Positions 53,597-63,371 of a stretch of 64,000 nucleotides of DNA are shown here, one piece after another. The notes under the pieces were generated by a model. That model was not told the origin of the DNA, made no database searches, and was given only the letters and a program-made list of their open reading frames with translations. The translations under genes and the position numbers were made by a program. The stretch comes from Streptomyces sp. NBC_01294 (lineage in GTDB: Bacteria; Actinomycetota; Actinomycetes; Streptomycetales; Streptomycetaceae), in assembly GCF_035917235.1 (NCBI RefSeq), contig NZ_CP108423.1:5485501-5549500 (forward strand), read 5' to 3'. How positions within the stretch are numbered: position 1 is the stretch's first letter; the number at the start of each line of letters is the position of its first letter.

Positions 53597-54427
53597 TCAG
53601 CCCGTGGGGTCCGCCGGCGGCTCCGCGATCAGGGCCGTGGCCACCCGGCGGAAGCCGATGCGGGCGTAGACGCGGGCCACGGCCTCGTCGCCGGCCGAGA
53701 GGAAGACCGTACGGGCGCCGCGCGCGCGGGCCTCCGCGACGAGGGCGGCCGTGACACCGAGGGCCAGGCCCTGGCGGCGGGCCGACGGGAGGGTGCCGAC
53801 GCCCACCACCTCAACGACGTCGCCGACCGGGTTGTACTGGCCCGAGCAGAGCACCACGCCGTCCCGTACGGCCGAGGCCAGGACCGTGCTGCCCGCCGCC
53901 AGCTTTCCGGACACCCGTGCCCGGCCCTCCTCGGCCGCAGGCTCGGCCATCGCCGCCGCGAGTTCCGCGGGGCCGGCCTCGCCCACCGCGGTTCCCGGGG
54001 CCGCGAAGGCCAGGGCCGGGACCGTCACCGCGGCGGTGAGCAGCGGGTCGTCCGCGCCGAGCAGACGGACCTCCGGGTGCGGGGGAAGGGCCTCGGCCGA
54101 GAGGTCCAGCACCATCAGCGGGTGCGCGTGGACGTGGAGTCCCGCCGCCTCCACCGCGGCCCGCAGCGAGGGGCTGGTTTCGGCCACCCACTCGAAGGCC
54201 TCGGGGACCTTCAGCTCCCGCTGGCGCTGCCAGACCCGTTCCACGTCGGCCCGGCTCGCCTCGGGGCCGCCGAGCGCGGGCCGCGCGTAGTAGGGCCAGC
54301 CCGAGCCCTCCTGGACGAACAGGGTCAGCGGCCCGAAGTCCTCGGCGCGGGCGCCGCCCACCCGCGGCACCGTGTCGTAGTACCGCTCCAGCTCGGACAG
54401 CGTTGAATCGATCATGTGGTCGGTCAT
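53597..54427 (-). CDS. GNAT family N-acetyltransferase
   Basis: 276 aa, double length with one clear acetyl-CoA site: VGVGTLPSARRQGLALGVTAA (motif A, R/QxxGxG/A type, near residue 210) and ARVYARIGFRRVATA at the end. The N-terminal half (LERYYDTVPRVGGARAED) is a degenerate partner domain. ATG at 54427 is chosen; TTG 54439 and ATG 54415 are alternatives. The acceptor substrate is unknown. Upstream lies the emfourin gene on the same strand, 68 bp away. Confidence 0.88.
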   Translation of the reverse strand: MTDHMIDSTLSELERYYDTVPRVGGARAEDFGPLTLFVQEGSGWPYYARPALGGPEASRADVERVWQRQRELKVPEAFEWVAETSPSLRAAVEAAGLHVHAHPLMVLDLSAEALPPHPEVRLLGADDPLLTAAVTVPALAFAAPGTAVGEAGPAELAAAMAEPAAEEGRARVSGKLAAGSTVLASAVRDGVVLCSGQYNPVGDVVEVVGVGTLPSARRQGLALGVTAALVAEARARGARTVFLSAGDEAVARVYARIGFRRVATALIAEPPADPTG

Positions 54428-54495
54428 CCGGTCATCCAAGCAAAGGGGTGCTGCCCGGGCACCTCCTTTCAGGAGCCCCTCTCAGGCGCTCTCCT

Positions 54496-54765
54496 TCAGG
54501 CGCCCTCCTTCAGGACCCGTGAGATCAGCGCCCGCTGGGCCTCCGACAGGGTCGGCTCCCGGCAGGTCACCGTCCGCCCGTCCACCGTGATCCGGTACGC
54601 GAACCCGTCCCGTACCCGGTCCGCCGGATCGCCCGGCGGACCGGGCCGCAGCGCGAGCCCGGCCAGGGCCCGCCACTCGTCCTCGTCCGGCAGGCCCGCG
54701 GTGTCCACCTCGGCCCGGCGCTCGATGCCCGCGAAGCCGCCCGTCCGTACCACCTCGATGCGCAT
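54496..54765 (-). CDS. Emfourin-type protealysin inhibitor
   Basis: 89 aa. MRIEVVRTGGFAGIERRAEV at the start, then DTAGLPDEDEWRAL, DGFAYRITVDGRTVT and EAQRALISRVL match the emfourin pattern (RxGGFAG, Dx..Lp, YxLTV). Emfourin is a slow-tight-binding inhibitor of protealysin-type M4 peptidases and is encoded beside its target. Here the M4 gene ends 10 bp upstream on the same strand, so they form an operon. No signal peptide, cytoplasmic like its target. Family assignment is by memory of the motif. Confidence 0.82.
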   Translation of the reverse strand: MRIEVVRTGGFAGIERRAEVDTAGLPDEDEWRALAGLALRPGPPGDPADRVRDGFAYRITVDGRTVTCREPTLSEAQRALISRVLKEGA

Positions 54766-54775
54766 GGGAGCCGTT

Positions 54776-55849
54776 CTACCCCGTGAACGGGACGCCCACC
54801 GCGGACCACGCCTTCTGCAGCGCCTGGTGCTCGGCGCCGCCGTCCCCGTACCGGGTGACGGCCGCCGCCGTCGAGAGCCGGGCGAACTCCGCGAAGTCCG
54901 CCTTCGGGGTCAGGTCCCCGCCGGTCAGGGTGTCGTACCAGATCTGCCCGGCCCGCTCCCAGGCCTTGCCGCCCAGCTCGGTCGCCGCGATGTAGAAGGC
55001 GTGGTTGGGGATGCCCGAGTTGATGTGCACCCCGCCGTTGTCGCTGTGGGTGTTCACGTAGCCGTCCATCGTGGCCGGCTGCGGGTCCTTGCCGAGCTCG
55101 TCGTCGTCGTACGCGGTGCCCGGCGCCTTCATCGAGCGCAGCGCGACCCCGGTCACGTTGGGGCCGAGCAGCCCGGCCCCGATCAGCCAGTCGGCCTCCT
55201 CGGCCGTCTGCTCCAGCGAGTACTGCTTGATCAGTGCGCCGAAGACGTCCGACATCGACTCGTTCAGGGCGCCCGACTGCCCGCGGTACCGCAGGTTCGC
55301 CGTGTACTGGGTGACCCCGTGGGTCAGCTCGTGCCCGATGACGTCCACCGACACGGTGAAGTCGAGGAAGAGGTCCCCGTCCCCGTCGCCGAAGACCATC
55401 TGCCGGCCGTCCCAGAAGGCGTTGTTGTAGTCCTCGCCGTAATGGACGGTCGCGTCGAGCGGGAGCCCGGAATCGTCGATCGAGCGGCGGCCGAAGCCCT
55501 TGAGGAACAGGTCGTAGGTCGCCCCGAGGCCCGCGTAGGCGCGGTTGACGGTGGCGTCCTTGTTCACGGGGTCGCCCTCCCCCCGGACCTTCGTGCCGGG
55601 CAGCCGGGTGAGGTGCTCGGCGTCGTAGACCGTCCGGTCCGGATCGTCGGAGGCCGGCGCCGCGAGCGTGGGGACGATCCCGCGCACGGCGGTGACGCGG
55701 CGCCGGGTGCGCAGCAGGGAGTCGCGTTCGAGGGTGCGCTGCGCGAGGTCGGCGCGCCGGGAGTCCGCGGACAGGGCGGCCTTGTCGAGGAGGTGCGGCG
55801 GCACAACGGTGCAGAAGACGGGGTGGCGGTGAGCGTGGGAGGCATCCAT
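54776..55849 (-). CDS. M4 family metalloprotease (protealysin-like)
   Basis: 357 aa, zinc protease of the thermolysin family. HELTH at residues 173-177, third ligand Glu in GALNESMSDVFG near residue 197, and HINSGIPNHAFY near 260 are all present. There is no signal peptide; the N-terminal ~50 residues are a short propeptide with PPHLL (like the PPxxL motif of protealysin), unlike the long FTP propeptide of thermolysin. It is therefore probably non-secreted in the usual way. ATG at 55849 is used; TTG 55858 is possible. Co-transcribed with the emfourin gene. Confidence 0.92.
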   Translation of the reverse strand: MDASHAHRHPVFCTVVPPHLLDKAALSADSRRADLAQRTLERDSLLRTRRRVTAVRGIVPTLAAPASDDPDRTVYDAEHLTRLPGTKVRGEGDPVNKDATVNRAYAGLGATYDLFLKGFGRRSIDDSGLPLDATVHYGEDYNNAFWDGRQMVFGDGDGDLFLDFTVSVDVIGHELTHGVTQYTANLRYRGQSGALNESMSDVFGALIKQYSLEQTAEEADWLIGAGLLGPNVTGVALRSMKAPGTAYDDDELGKDPQPATMDGYVNTHSDNGGVHINSGIPNHAFYIAATELGGKAWERAGQIWYDTLTGGDLTPKADFAEFARLSTAAAVTRYGDGGAEHQALQKAWSAVGVPFTG

Positions 55850-56064
55850 GCCCGGCAATGTGGCAGTGGGTCATGTCGGTGTCACTAGCTGCGACCATGA
55901 TTCATTAAGTCGTCTGAAAGCGGAGCCGCCGGGTTGACGGATCACCCTGACCCGGTGGGGCAAAGCGTGGCGTAGCTCACATACAGTACAAATCGGACCC
56001 CGGGGTCTTGCATACTGAAACAGGTCCTCGCGATACGGCGCGGCTCGGCTAGGCTCGGTCCATC

Positions 56065-56112
56065 ATGCGTTTCGGGCTGCTTCTCCTTAGCTGCCGCGGC
56101 GAGGGTCTGTAG
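56065..56112 (+). CDS. leuA leader peptide with four consecutive leucine codons
   Basis: 15-codon ORF MRFGLLLLSCRGEGL, codons 5-8 being CTG CTT CTC CTT. TAGGCT (56050-56055) lies 9 nt upstream as candidate -10. The 102 bp to leuA contain G/C-rich pairing potential (for example CTCCCCGCGGAG near 56131-56142), then a T-rich patch, but the terminator is less clear than for leuS. Leucine-coded leaders upstream of leuA in streptomycetes are established knowledge. Confidence 0.85.
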   Translation: MRFGLLLLSCRGEGL

Positions 56113-56118
56113 TCGTAG

Positions 56119-57978
<1,860 letters not shown>

Positions 57979-57993
57979 CGCCCGTCCGTGACG

Positions 57994-58028
57994 CGAACCC
58001 CGCTCCTCCTGCCGGAGGGGCGGGGTTC
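57994..58028. terminator. Hairpin after leuA
   Basis: GAACCCCGCTCCTCC pairs with GGAGGGGCGGGGTTC (loop TGCC, one mismatch), 16 nt after the leuA stop. It also lies just past the 3' end of the convergent SDR gene, so it probably serves both. Confidence 0.85.
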
Positions 58029-58056
58029 CGCCGTTCCCGGGCACCCCGGACGGTCG

Positions 58057-58815
58057 TCAGCGGGCCAGATAGCCGCCGTCCACCGGCAGGATGACGCCCG
58101 TGACGAACGAGGCCGCGTCCGAGGCCAGGAAGGCGATCACCCGGGCCACCTCCTCCGGTTCGCCGAGCCGGCCCATCGGGTGCGCCCCCGTGATCTCCTC
58201 CAGGTACTCCGGTCCGCCCGGCTCGTCCTTCAGGGCGAGCACCCGCTCCGTACGGATGGTTCCCGGTGCCACCGCGTTGACCCGGATCCCGTGCGCGGCC
58301 CACTCCACCGCGAGGTGCTTGGTCAGCCCCGACGCGACGAACTTCGCGGGTCCGTACGCCGCCTGGCGCGCCTGCCCGGCCACCCCCGAGATCGAGGACA
58401 CGCAGACCAGCGCCCCGCCGGGCCGCGGCTGCCCGGTCATCGCCTCGATGGCGTACTTGCAGGTGAGGAACATCCCCCGGCCGTCGACCGCCATGACGCG
58501 GTCCCAGTCCTCGGGGGTGGTCTCGCGTACATCCGAAAGGGGGATCACCCCCGCGTTCGCCACGGCGACGTCGAGGCGCCCGTACGCCTCCACCGCGGCG
58601 CGGACCATCGCGCGGTTGGCCTGCGGATCGGCGACGTCGGCGGTGACCGCCGTGACCTCGCACCCCTCGGCGGCCAGTTCCGTACGCAGGGCCTCGACCC
58701 CGGGGCCGTTGATGTCGGCCGCGGTCACCCGGGCCCCCGAGCGGGCCAGCAGCAGGGCGGTGGCCCGGCCGATCCCGCTCGCGGCGCCGGTCACCAGACA
58801 GGACTTCTCGTTCAT
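58057..58815 (-). CDS. Short-chain dehydrogenase/reductase
   Basis: 252 aa NAD(P)-dependent oxidoreductase. TGAASGIGRATALLLARSGA near residue 8 (TGxxxGxG), NAGVIPLSD near residue 83, catalytic Ser in CVSSISGVAG and Tyr/Lys in QAAYGPAKFVA (YxxxK), then RVNAVAPGTIRTE. An Asp after the second beta strand (TAADI) suggests NAD(H) preference. The substrate is unknown. ATG at 58815 has TAGGGT (58823-58828, minus strand) 7 nt upstream; longer readings upstream are rejected. Confidence 0.93.
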   Translation of the reverse strand: MNEKSCLVTGAASGIGRATALLLARSGARVTAADINGPGVEALRTELAAEGCEVTAVTADVADPQANRAMVRAAVEAYGRLDVAVANAGVIPLSDVRETTPEDWDRVMAVDGRGMFLTCKYAIEAMTGQPRPGGALVCVSSISGVAGQARQAAYGPAKFVASGLTKHLAVEWAAHGIRVNAVAPGTIRTERVLALKDEPGGPEYLEEITGAHPMGRLGEPEEVARVIAFLASDAASFVTGVILPVDGGYLAR

Positions 58816-58922
58816 GCGGCAGACCCTAGGGGTGTCCCGCCGATCAGTCCGGGCACGCGGCGGAGGCGGGGGCGCAGATCGGCCAACTGCGGGCAGCGGC
58901 ACATGTTGTCTTGTCACACGAC

Positions 58923-58951
58923 TGACACATCCTCACCGATGTGGCTAACAT
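58923..58951 (+). promoter_or_regulatory. Candidate promoter of the TerB-like gene
   Basis: TGACAC (58923-58928) and TAACAT (58946-58951) with a 17-bp spacer, 44 bp upstream of the GTG start. Good -10, fair -35. Confidence 0.5.
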
Positions 58952-58995
58952 CACGCCCACCCGGCGATGTTGCCGGAAGGTTACGGAGGTGCGAC

Positions 58996-59691
58996 GTGCT
59001 GCCAGTTCGGGGTGGGGACGGCCGGAAGCTGACGGTCTGGGGCATCCGTACCACCTGGAGCACCGTGGGCGACGGGGAATTCTTCTGCCCCGCCTGCGGT
59101 GGAGACCGGAACTACCGCAGGCGCACCGGCCGCCGCCGGTTCACCGTCCTCGGACTGCCGCTGCTGCCGCGCGGGCAGGCCGGGCCCGTCGTCGAGTGCC
59201 AGGGCTGCCGTGCGCGCTTCGACACCGACGTGCTGGACCACCTCACCACCACCCGCTTCACGGCGCTCCTGCGCGACGCCGTGCACACGGTGGCGCTGGC
59301 CGTGCTCACCGCGGGCGGGACGGCCTCCCGCAGCGCGCTGGAGGCCGCGGTGGGCGCCGTACGGGCCGCGGGCTTCCAGGACTGCACCGAGGAGCAGCTG
59401 GAGTCCCTAGTCGAGGCGCTCTCCACGGACGAGGGCCGGCTCGGGCTGTACGACGTCCCGGAGTGCTGCGGGGCCGCGCTGTCGATAGAGCTCCACGAGG
59501 CGCTGGAGCCGCTGGCCCCGCACCTGGCGGCCCCGGGCCGCGAATCGATCCTGCTGCAGGGCGCCCGGATCGCGCTCGCGGACGGCCCGTACATCCCGGC
59601 CGAGCGCGAGGTGCTCTCCACCGTGGGCTCGGCGCTGCGGATCGACGCGGACGAGGTGGCGCGGCTGCTGTCGGCGGTGCGCGCGCCCTAA
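58996..59691 (+). CDS. TerB-like protein with zinc ribbon
   Basis: 231 aa. N-terminal zinc-ribbon (FFCPACGGDRNYRRR near 31-45 and VVECQGCRARFDTD near 65-75), then a helical TerB-type domain (LLRDAVHTVALAVLTAGG, RESILLQGARIALADG, AEREVLSTVGSALRI). TerB family proteins are linked to tellurite resistance or membrane stress, but here there is no ter cluster nearby, so the role is open. GTG at 58996 has GGAGG 6 nt upstream. The 3' end overlaps the convergent hydrolase pseudogene by 3 bp. Confidence 0.85.
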   Translation: MLPVRGGDGRKLTVWGIRTTWSTVGDGEFFCPACGGDRNYRRRTGRRRFTVLGLPLLPRGQAGPVVECQGCRARFDTDVLDHLTTTRFTALLRDAVHTVALAVLTAGGTASRSALEAAVGAVRAAGFQDCTEEQLESLVEALSTDEGRLGLYDVPECCGAALSIELHEALEPLAPHLAAPGRESILLQGARIALADGPYIPAEREVLSTVGSALRIDADEVARLLSAVRAP

Positions 59692-60599
59692 GGCGTTTCC
59701 GCGATGAACCGGCGCAGGGCCGCGCACAGGCCCGTGGGGTTGTCCAGCGGGATCAGCGTGCGGGCGTCGGGGATCTCCACGTACCGGCCGTGCGGCAGCA
59801 GTCCAGCGAGCCGCCGGCCGGTCTCGGGCGGCATCATGCGGTCCTCCGCGCCCCGGGCGACGAGGGCGGGCCGGTCGAAGGTCCGCAGCCGCTCGGCGGC
59901 GCGCAGGTAGGTGTCCTTGCGGGTGCCGCGCAGGAAGGCGGAGAGGTCGCGGCGGATGGCGGGGTCGCTCAGCAGCGGGCCGTACCGGCGGCGGACGAGC
60001 TCGTACGGGATCGGGCGCTTGGCCATGCCGCCCAGCGAGCTCCGCATCCCGGCGAGGAAGGGCGAGCGGAAGGACTGCAGGAGCAGGAAGAGCCCGCCCG
60101 GAACGCGGTTCGCGGCGTGCAGGGTCCGGCCCTGGACGCCCGGAGGGTAGTTGTCGAGCGCCTCGCATGAGGTGAGGACGAGGCGGCCGATGCGGTCGTC
60201 GTGGTCGCCGACGAGGAGCTGCGCGGTGCCGGCGTCGTTCTGGACGAGGGTGACCGCGCGCAGGTCGAGGCGGTCCAGGAACTCGGCGAGCAGGGCGGCG
60301 ATTCCGTGGGCCGAGAGGTCGGCGCCGGGGCGCATGGGGCGGCGGTGGCTGCCGAGCGGGAGGACGGGGACGACGACGCGGAAGTCGGTCCGGGCCGGCC
60401 GCTCCCCGGAGCCTGTGCTGACGGCGGCGACGGCGGCGGCCGCGATCGTGGCGGCGGCCGCCCGGGCCTGAGTCCGGCCCCGAAGCCGTCCGAAAGGGTT
60501 CCGTACGAGGTAACGATCCGGCCTCACGGGGGGCGGAATCTCGCCTGGTGAACATTCCGTGAATGGCGGAAGCCGCTGCTCCGGGCCCGGAAGAGCCAC
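59688..60599 (-). pseudogene. Alpha/beta hydrolase, N-terminally truncated or replaced
   Basis: The frame from GTG 60599 gives 303 aa. From about residue 73 it matches a haloalkane-dehalogenase-like hydrolase: FRVVVPVLPLGSHRRPMRPG, GIAALLAEFLDRLDLRAVTL, GRLVLTSCEALDNYPPGV, and a late GAEDRMMPPETG. Normal members begin with a strand and VVLLHG-type oxyanion motif about 30 residues before this; here that region is low-complexity Ala/Arg with no HG. The nucleophile turn, normally VGNDTGG, reads VQNDAGTAQ. Both changes point to loss of activity. A novel N-terminus is the alternative. Confidence 0.6.
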
Positions 60600-60998
60600 C
60601 TGTGGGGCGCCCGGAACGAGGGCTTCTCCTTTGCGCGGCCGAATGGCTGCAACGTATGGAGCCGCAGGTCAGGGTGTACGGCCTTCGCGGGCGCAGGGCC
60701 GGATGACCTTCGTCCGGCGGGCGTCGCGCATACTCCTGTGTCAGACCCTTCGCCACTGTAGAAACCAACAGATCCGGAACGCCTGATCGTCAACAGTTTG
60801 TAGAAGTCGACGATATCTGTGAGGCCCCCCACAGGCGTTCAATTCCGGTCACACGACGAGACGCCGTTGGTAACACAGCGGGCCTTCGATTCACGTGAAC
60901 GCACTGACAACCCTGGCGGACCAACGGGTTAGCGACCCACTCCGGCCAGGGATAACCAGATCTCCTCTCACTTACCTACCTTGAAGGGCAAGGCTGAG
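60600..60998. other. Upstream region of the nucleobase permease
   Basis: 399 bp without a convincing gene; AT content rises at 60740-60900, as expected for a control region. TTCACGTGAA (60890-60899) is a perfect 10-bp palindrome and could be an operator. No purine-riboswitch core was recognised. A ribosome-site-like AAGGGCAAGG precedes the permease start. Confidence 0.45.
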
Positions 60999-62519
60999 AT
61001 GGCACGTGTCGCCGCCCGGCTTTCCACCGAAGGAAAGCGGAGCACGCACCCGGTCGACGAGGTGCTCCCCCTCCCCAAGCTCGCGCTGTACGGCTTCCAG
61101 CACGTACTCGCCTTCTACGCCGGCGCGGTGATCGTCCCGATCATCGTCGGCAACGCGCTGAAGCTGAGCCCTGAACAGCTCGTCTACCTGATCAACGCGG
61201 ACCTCTTCACCTGTGGTATCGCCTCGATCATCCAGGCGTGGGGCATTGGCCGGATCGGCGCGCGACTGCCGCTGATCCAGGGCGTGACCTTCACCGCCGT
61301 CTCCCCGATGATCGCCATAGGCCTCGGCGCGGGCGGCGGGACCGCAGCCCTGCTGGTCATCTACGGCGCGGTCATCACCGCCGGTATCGCCACCTTCGCC
61401 TTCGCCTGGCTGCCCGCCAAGGCGTTCCGGACGGTCATGCGACTGTTCCCGCCGGTCGTCACCGGCACGGTGATCACCGTGCTGGGCATCGTCCTGCTCC
61501 CGGTCGGCCTCAACGACGCGGCCGGCGGCCTCGGCAGCCCCGACTTCGGCGACCCGAAGCACTTCGCCTACGCCGGCGGCACCATGCTCTTCATCCTCGT
61601 CCTGATGAAGATCGGCAAGCCGTTCCTCTCCAGCATCTCGATCCTCCTCGGCCTGGTCGGCGGCACCGCGGTCGCCTTCCTGCTCGGAGACGCGAAGTTC
61701 GGCGACGTGGGCAAGTCCGACTGGATCGGGGTCACCACCCCGTTCCACTTCGGTGTCCCGAAGTTCGAGTGGTTCCCGATCGTCCTGATGCTCATCGTCA
61801 TGCTGATCACCATGGTCGAGACGACCGGTGACACCTACGCCGTCGGCGACATCGTCGGCAAGGACGTCGACAGCGAGACCGTGGCGCGCGCCCTGCGGGC
61901 CGACGGCGCCGCGACCGCCCTCGGCGGTGTCCTCAACTCTTTCCCGTACGTCGCCTTCGCCGAGAACGTCGGCCTGGTGCGGATGACGAAGGTGAAGAGC
62001 CGGTTCGTGGTCGTCGCCGCGGGTGTCTTCATGATCATCCTGGGTCTGCTGCCCAAGGCCGCCGCGATCGTCGCCGCCGTCCCGCACGGAGTCCTCGGCG
62101 GCGCCGCGACCGTCATGTTCGGCATGGTCGCCCTGGCCGGCATCCAGACCCTGGCCAAGGTGGACCTCAAGGAGGAGAAGAACGCGCTGATCGTCGGCGT
62201 CTCCCTCGCCTTCGCCCTGCTCCCCGCGACCGTCCCGGTCTTCTTCACCAAGCACATGGACGCGGACCTGTCCTCGCTCCTCAACAGCGGTGTCACCCTG
62301 GGTGCCACGGCCGCCATCGTCCTCAACCTGATCTTCAACGGCCTGGCCAAGGACGATGCCCACGACACCCCCCGGGCCGACACCCCGGCCGTCGCCGGTG
62401 CCGGGGACGACACCCCGGACGACGGCAAGGTCGCCGCGGCGGTGCCCGCCCAGGCGGCGTCCCCCGCACCCGGTGCCGAGAAGGCGGACGACGCGGAGGC
62501 GTCCCCGTCCGCTCCCTGA
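60999..62519 (+). CDS. NCS2 family nucleobase:cation symporter (xanthine/urate-type)
   Basis: 506 aa, about 12-14 membrane helices. FQHVLAFYAGAVIVPIIVGN near residue 40 (QH motif), QGVTFTAVSPMI, and the NAT signature ENVGLVRMTK near residue 325 followed by KSRFVV, which resembles the PbuX/PucJ branch (xanthine or uric acid) more than uracil permeases. The last ~50 residues are Ala/Asp-rich and cytoplasmic. ATG at 60999; TTG 60981 is an alternative. The substrate is inferred from motif only. Confidence 0.88.
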   Translation: MARVAARLSTEGKRSTHPVDEVLPLPKLALYGFQHVLAFYAGAVIVPIIVGNALKLSPEQLVYLINADLFTCGIASIIQAWGIGRIGARLPLIQGVTFTAVSPMIAIGLGAGGGTAALLVIYGAVITAGIATFAFAWLPAKAFRTVMRLFPPVVTGTVITVLGIVLLPVGLNDAAGGLGSPDFGDPKHFAYAGGTMLFILVLMKIGKPFLSSISILLGLVGGTAVAFLLGDAKFGDVGKSDWIGVTTPFHFGVPKFEWFPIVLMLIVMLITMVETTGDTYAVGDIVGKDVDSETVARALRADGAATALGGVLNSFPYVAFAENVGLVRMTKVKSRFVVVAAGVFMIILGLLPKAAAIVAAVPHGVLGGAATVMFGMVALAGIQTLAKVDLKEEKNALIVGVSLAFALLPATVPVFFTKHMDADLSSLLNSGVTLGATAAIVLNLIFNGLAKDDAHDTPRADTPAVAGAGDDTPDDGKVAAAVPAQAASPAPGAEKADDAEASPSAP

Positions 62520-62537
62520 TCCTCCCAAGGGGTGGTG

Positions 62538-62573
62538 ACCCCTCGCCCGGACCCCGGTCCGGGCGAGGGGTCA
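62538..62573 (+). terminator. Hairpin after the permease gene
   Basis: GACCCCTCGCCCGGACC (62538-62554) is exactly complementary to 62557-62573, a 17-bp stem with a 2-base centre. No T-run. Confidence 0.85.
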
Positions 62574-62614
62574 GCGCTGTCCCTGCGCCGGTCCCCGTAC
62601 GGGACAATGGGCGC

Positions 62615-63361
62615 ATGAGTCTGTTCCGCGACGACGGCATCGTGCTGCGCACCCAGAAGCTGGGTGAGGCGGACCGCATCATCACGCTGCTGACCCGAGG
62701 CCACGGCCGGGTGCGGGCCGTCGCCCGCGGGGTCCGGCGTACGAAGTCCAAGTTCGGCGCCGGGCTGGAACCTTTCTCCCACGCCGACGTGCAGTTCTTC
62801 GCCCGCGGCAGCGAACTGATCGGCCGCAGCCTCCCGCTCTGCACCCAGACTCAGATCATCGCCCCGTACGGCAACGGCATCGTCACCGACTACGCCCGCT
62901 ACACCGCCGGCACCGCCATGCTGGAGACCGCCGAGCGGTTCACCGAGAACGAGGGCGAACCCGCCGTGCAGCAGTACCTGCTGCTCGTCGGAGCCCTGCG
63001 CACCCTCTCCCGCGGCGAGCACGAACCGCATCTGATCCTCGACGCCTTCCTGCTGCGCTCCCTCGCCGTCAACGGCTACGCGCCCAGCTTCGAGAACTGC
63101 GCGAAGTGCGGGATCCACGGCCCCAACCGGCACTTCTCCGTCGCCGCGGGCGGGGTGATATGCGGCGACTGCCGGGTGGCCGGCAGCGTCGTACCCTCAT
63201 CAGAGGCCATCGCCCTGCTCAGCGCCCTGCTGACGGGCGACTGGGGGTATGCCGACGCGTGCGAGGCGCGTCACGTGCGGGAGGGCAGCGGGCTGGTCTC
63301 CGCCTATTTGCACTGGCATCTGGAGCGCGGGCTACGCTCCCTGCGATACGTCGAGAAATAG
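62615..63361 (+). CDS. recO: DNA repair protein RecO
   Basis: 248 aa. OB fold at the N-terminus ([36 protein letters not shown]), helical core, and a zinc-finger region CAKCGIHG (about residue 163) with CGDCRV (about 188). RecO loads RecA with RecR in recombination repair. ATG at 62615 has GACAAT 6 nt upstream (leaderless pattern). uppS follows 10 bp after the stop and is probably co-transcribed. Confidence 0.96.
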   Translation: MSLFRDDGIVLRTQKLGEADRIITLLTRGHGRVRAVARGVRRTKSKFGAGLEPFSHADVQFFARGSELIGRSLPLCTQTQIIAPYGNGIVTDYARYTAGTAMLETAERFTENEGEPAVQQYLLLVGALRTLSRGEHEPHLILDAFLLRSLAVNGYAPSFENCAKCGIHGPNRHFSVAAGGVICGDCRVAGSVVPSSEAIALLSALLTGDWGYADACEARHVREGSGLVSAYLHWHLERGLRSLRYVEK

Positions 63362-63371
63362 GAGCTGGGCA

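Noticed and set aside
53483..54406. Plus-strand ORFs opposite the GNAT and methyltransferase genes
   Set aside because: They lack recognisable domains and ribosome sites; the minus-strand products carry clear motifs.
60600..60998. Purine riboswitch upstream of the permease
   Set aside because: I could not identify the three-way-junction core sequences typical of purine or xanthine riboswitches.
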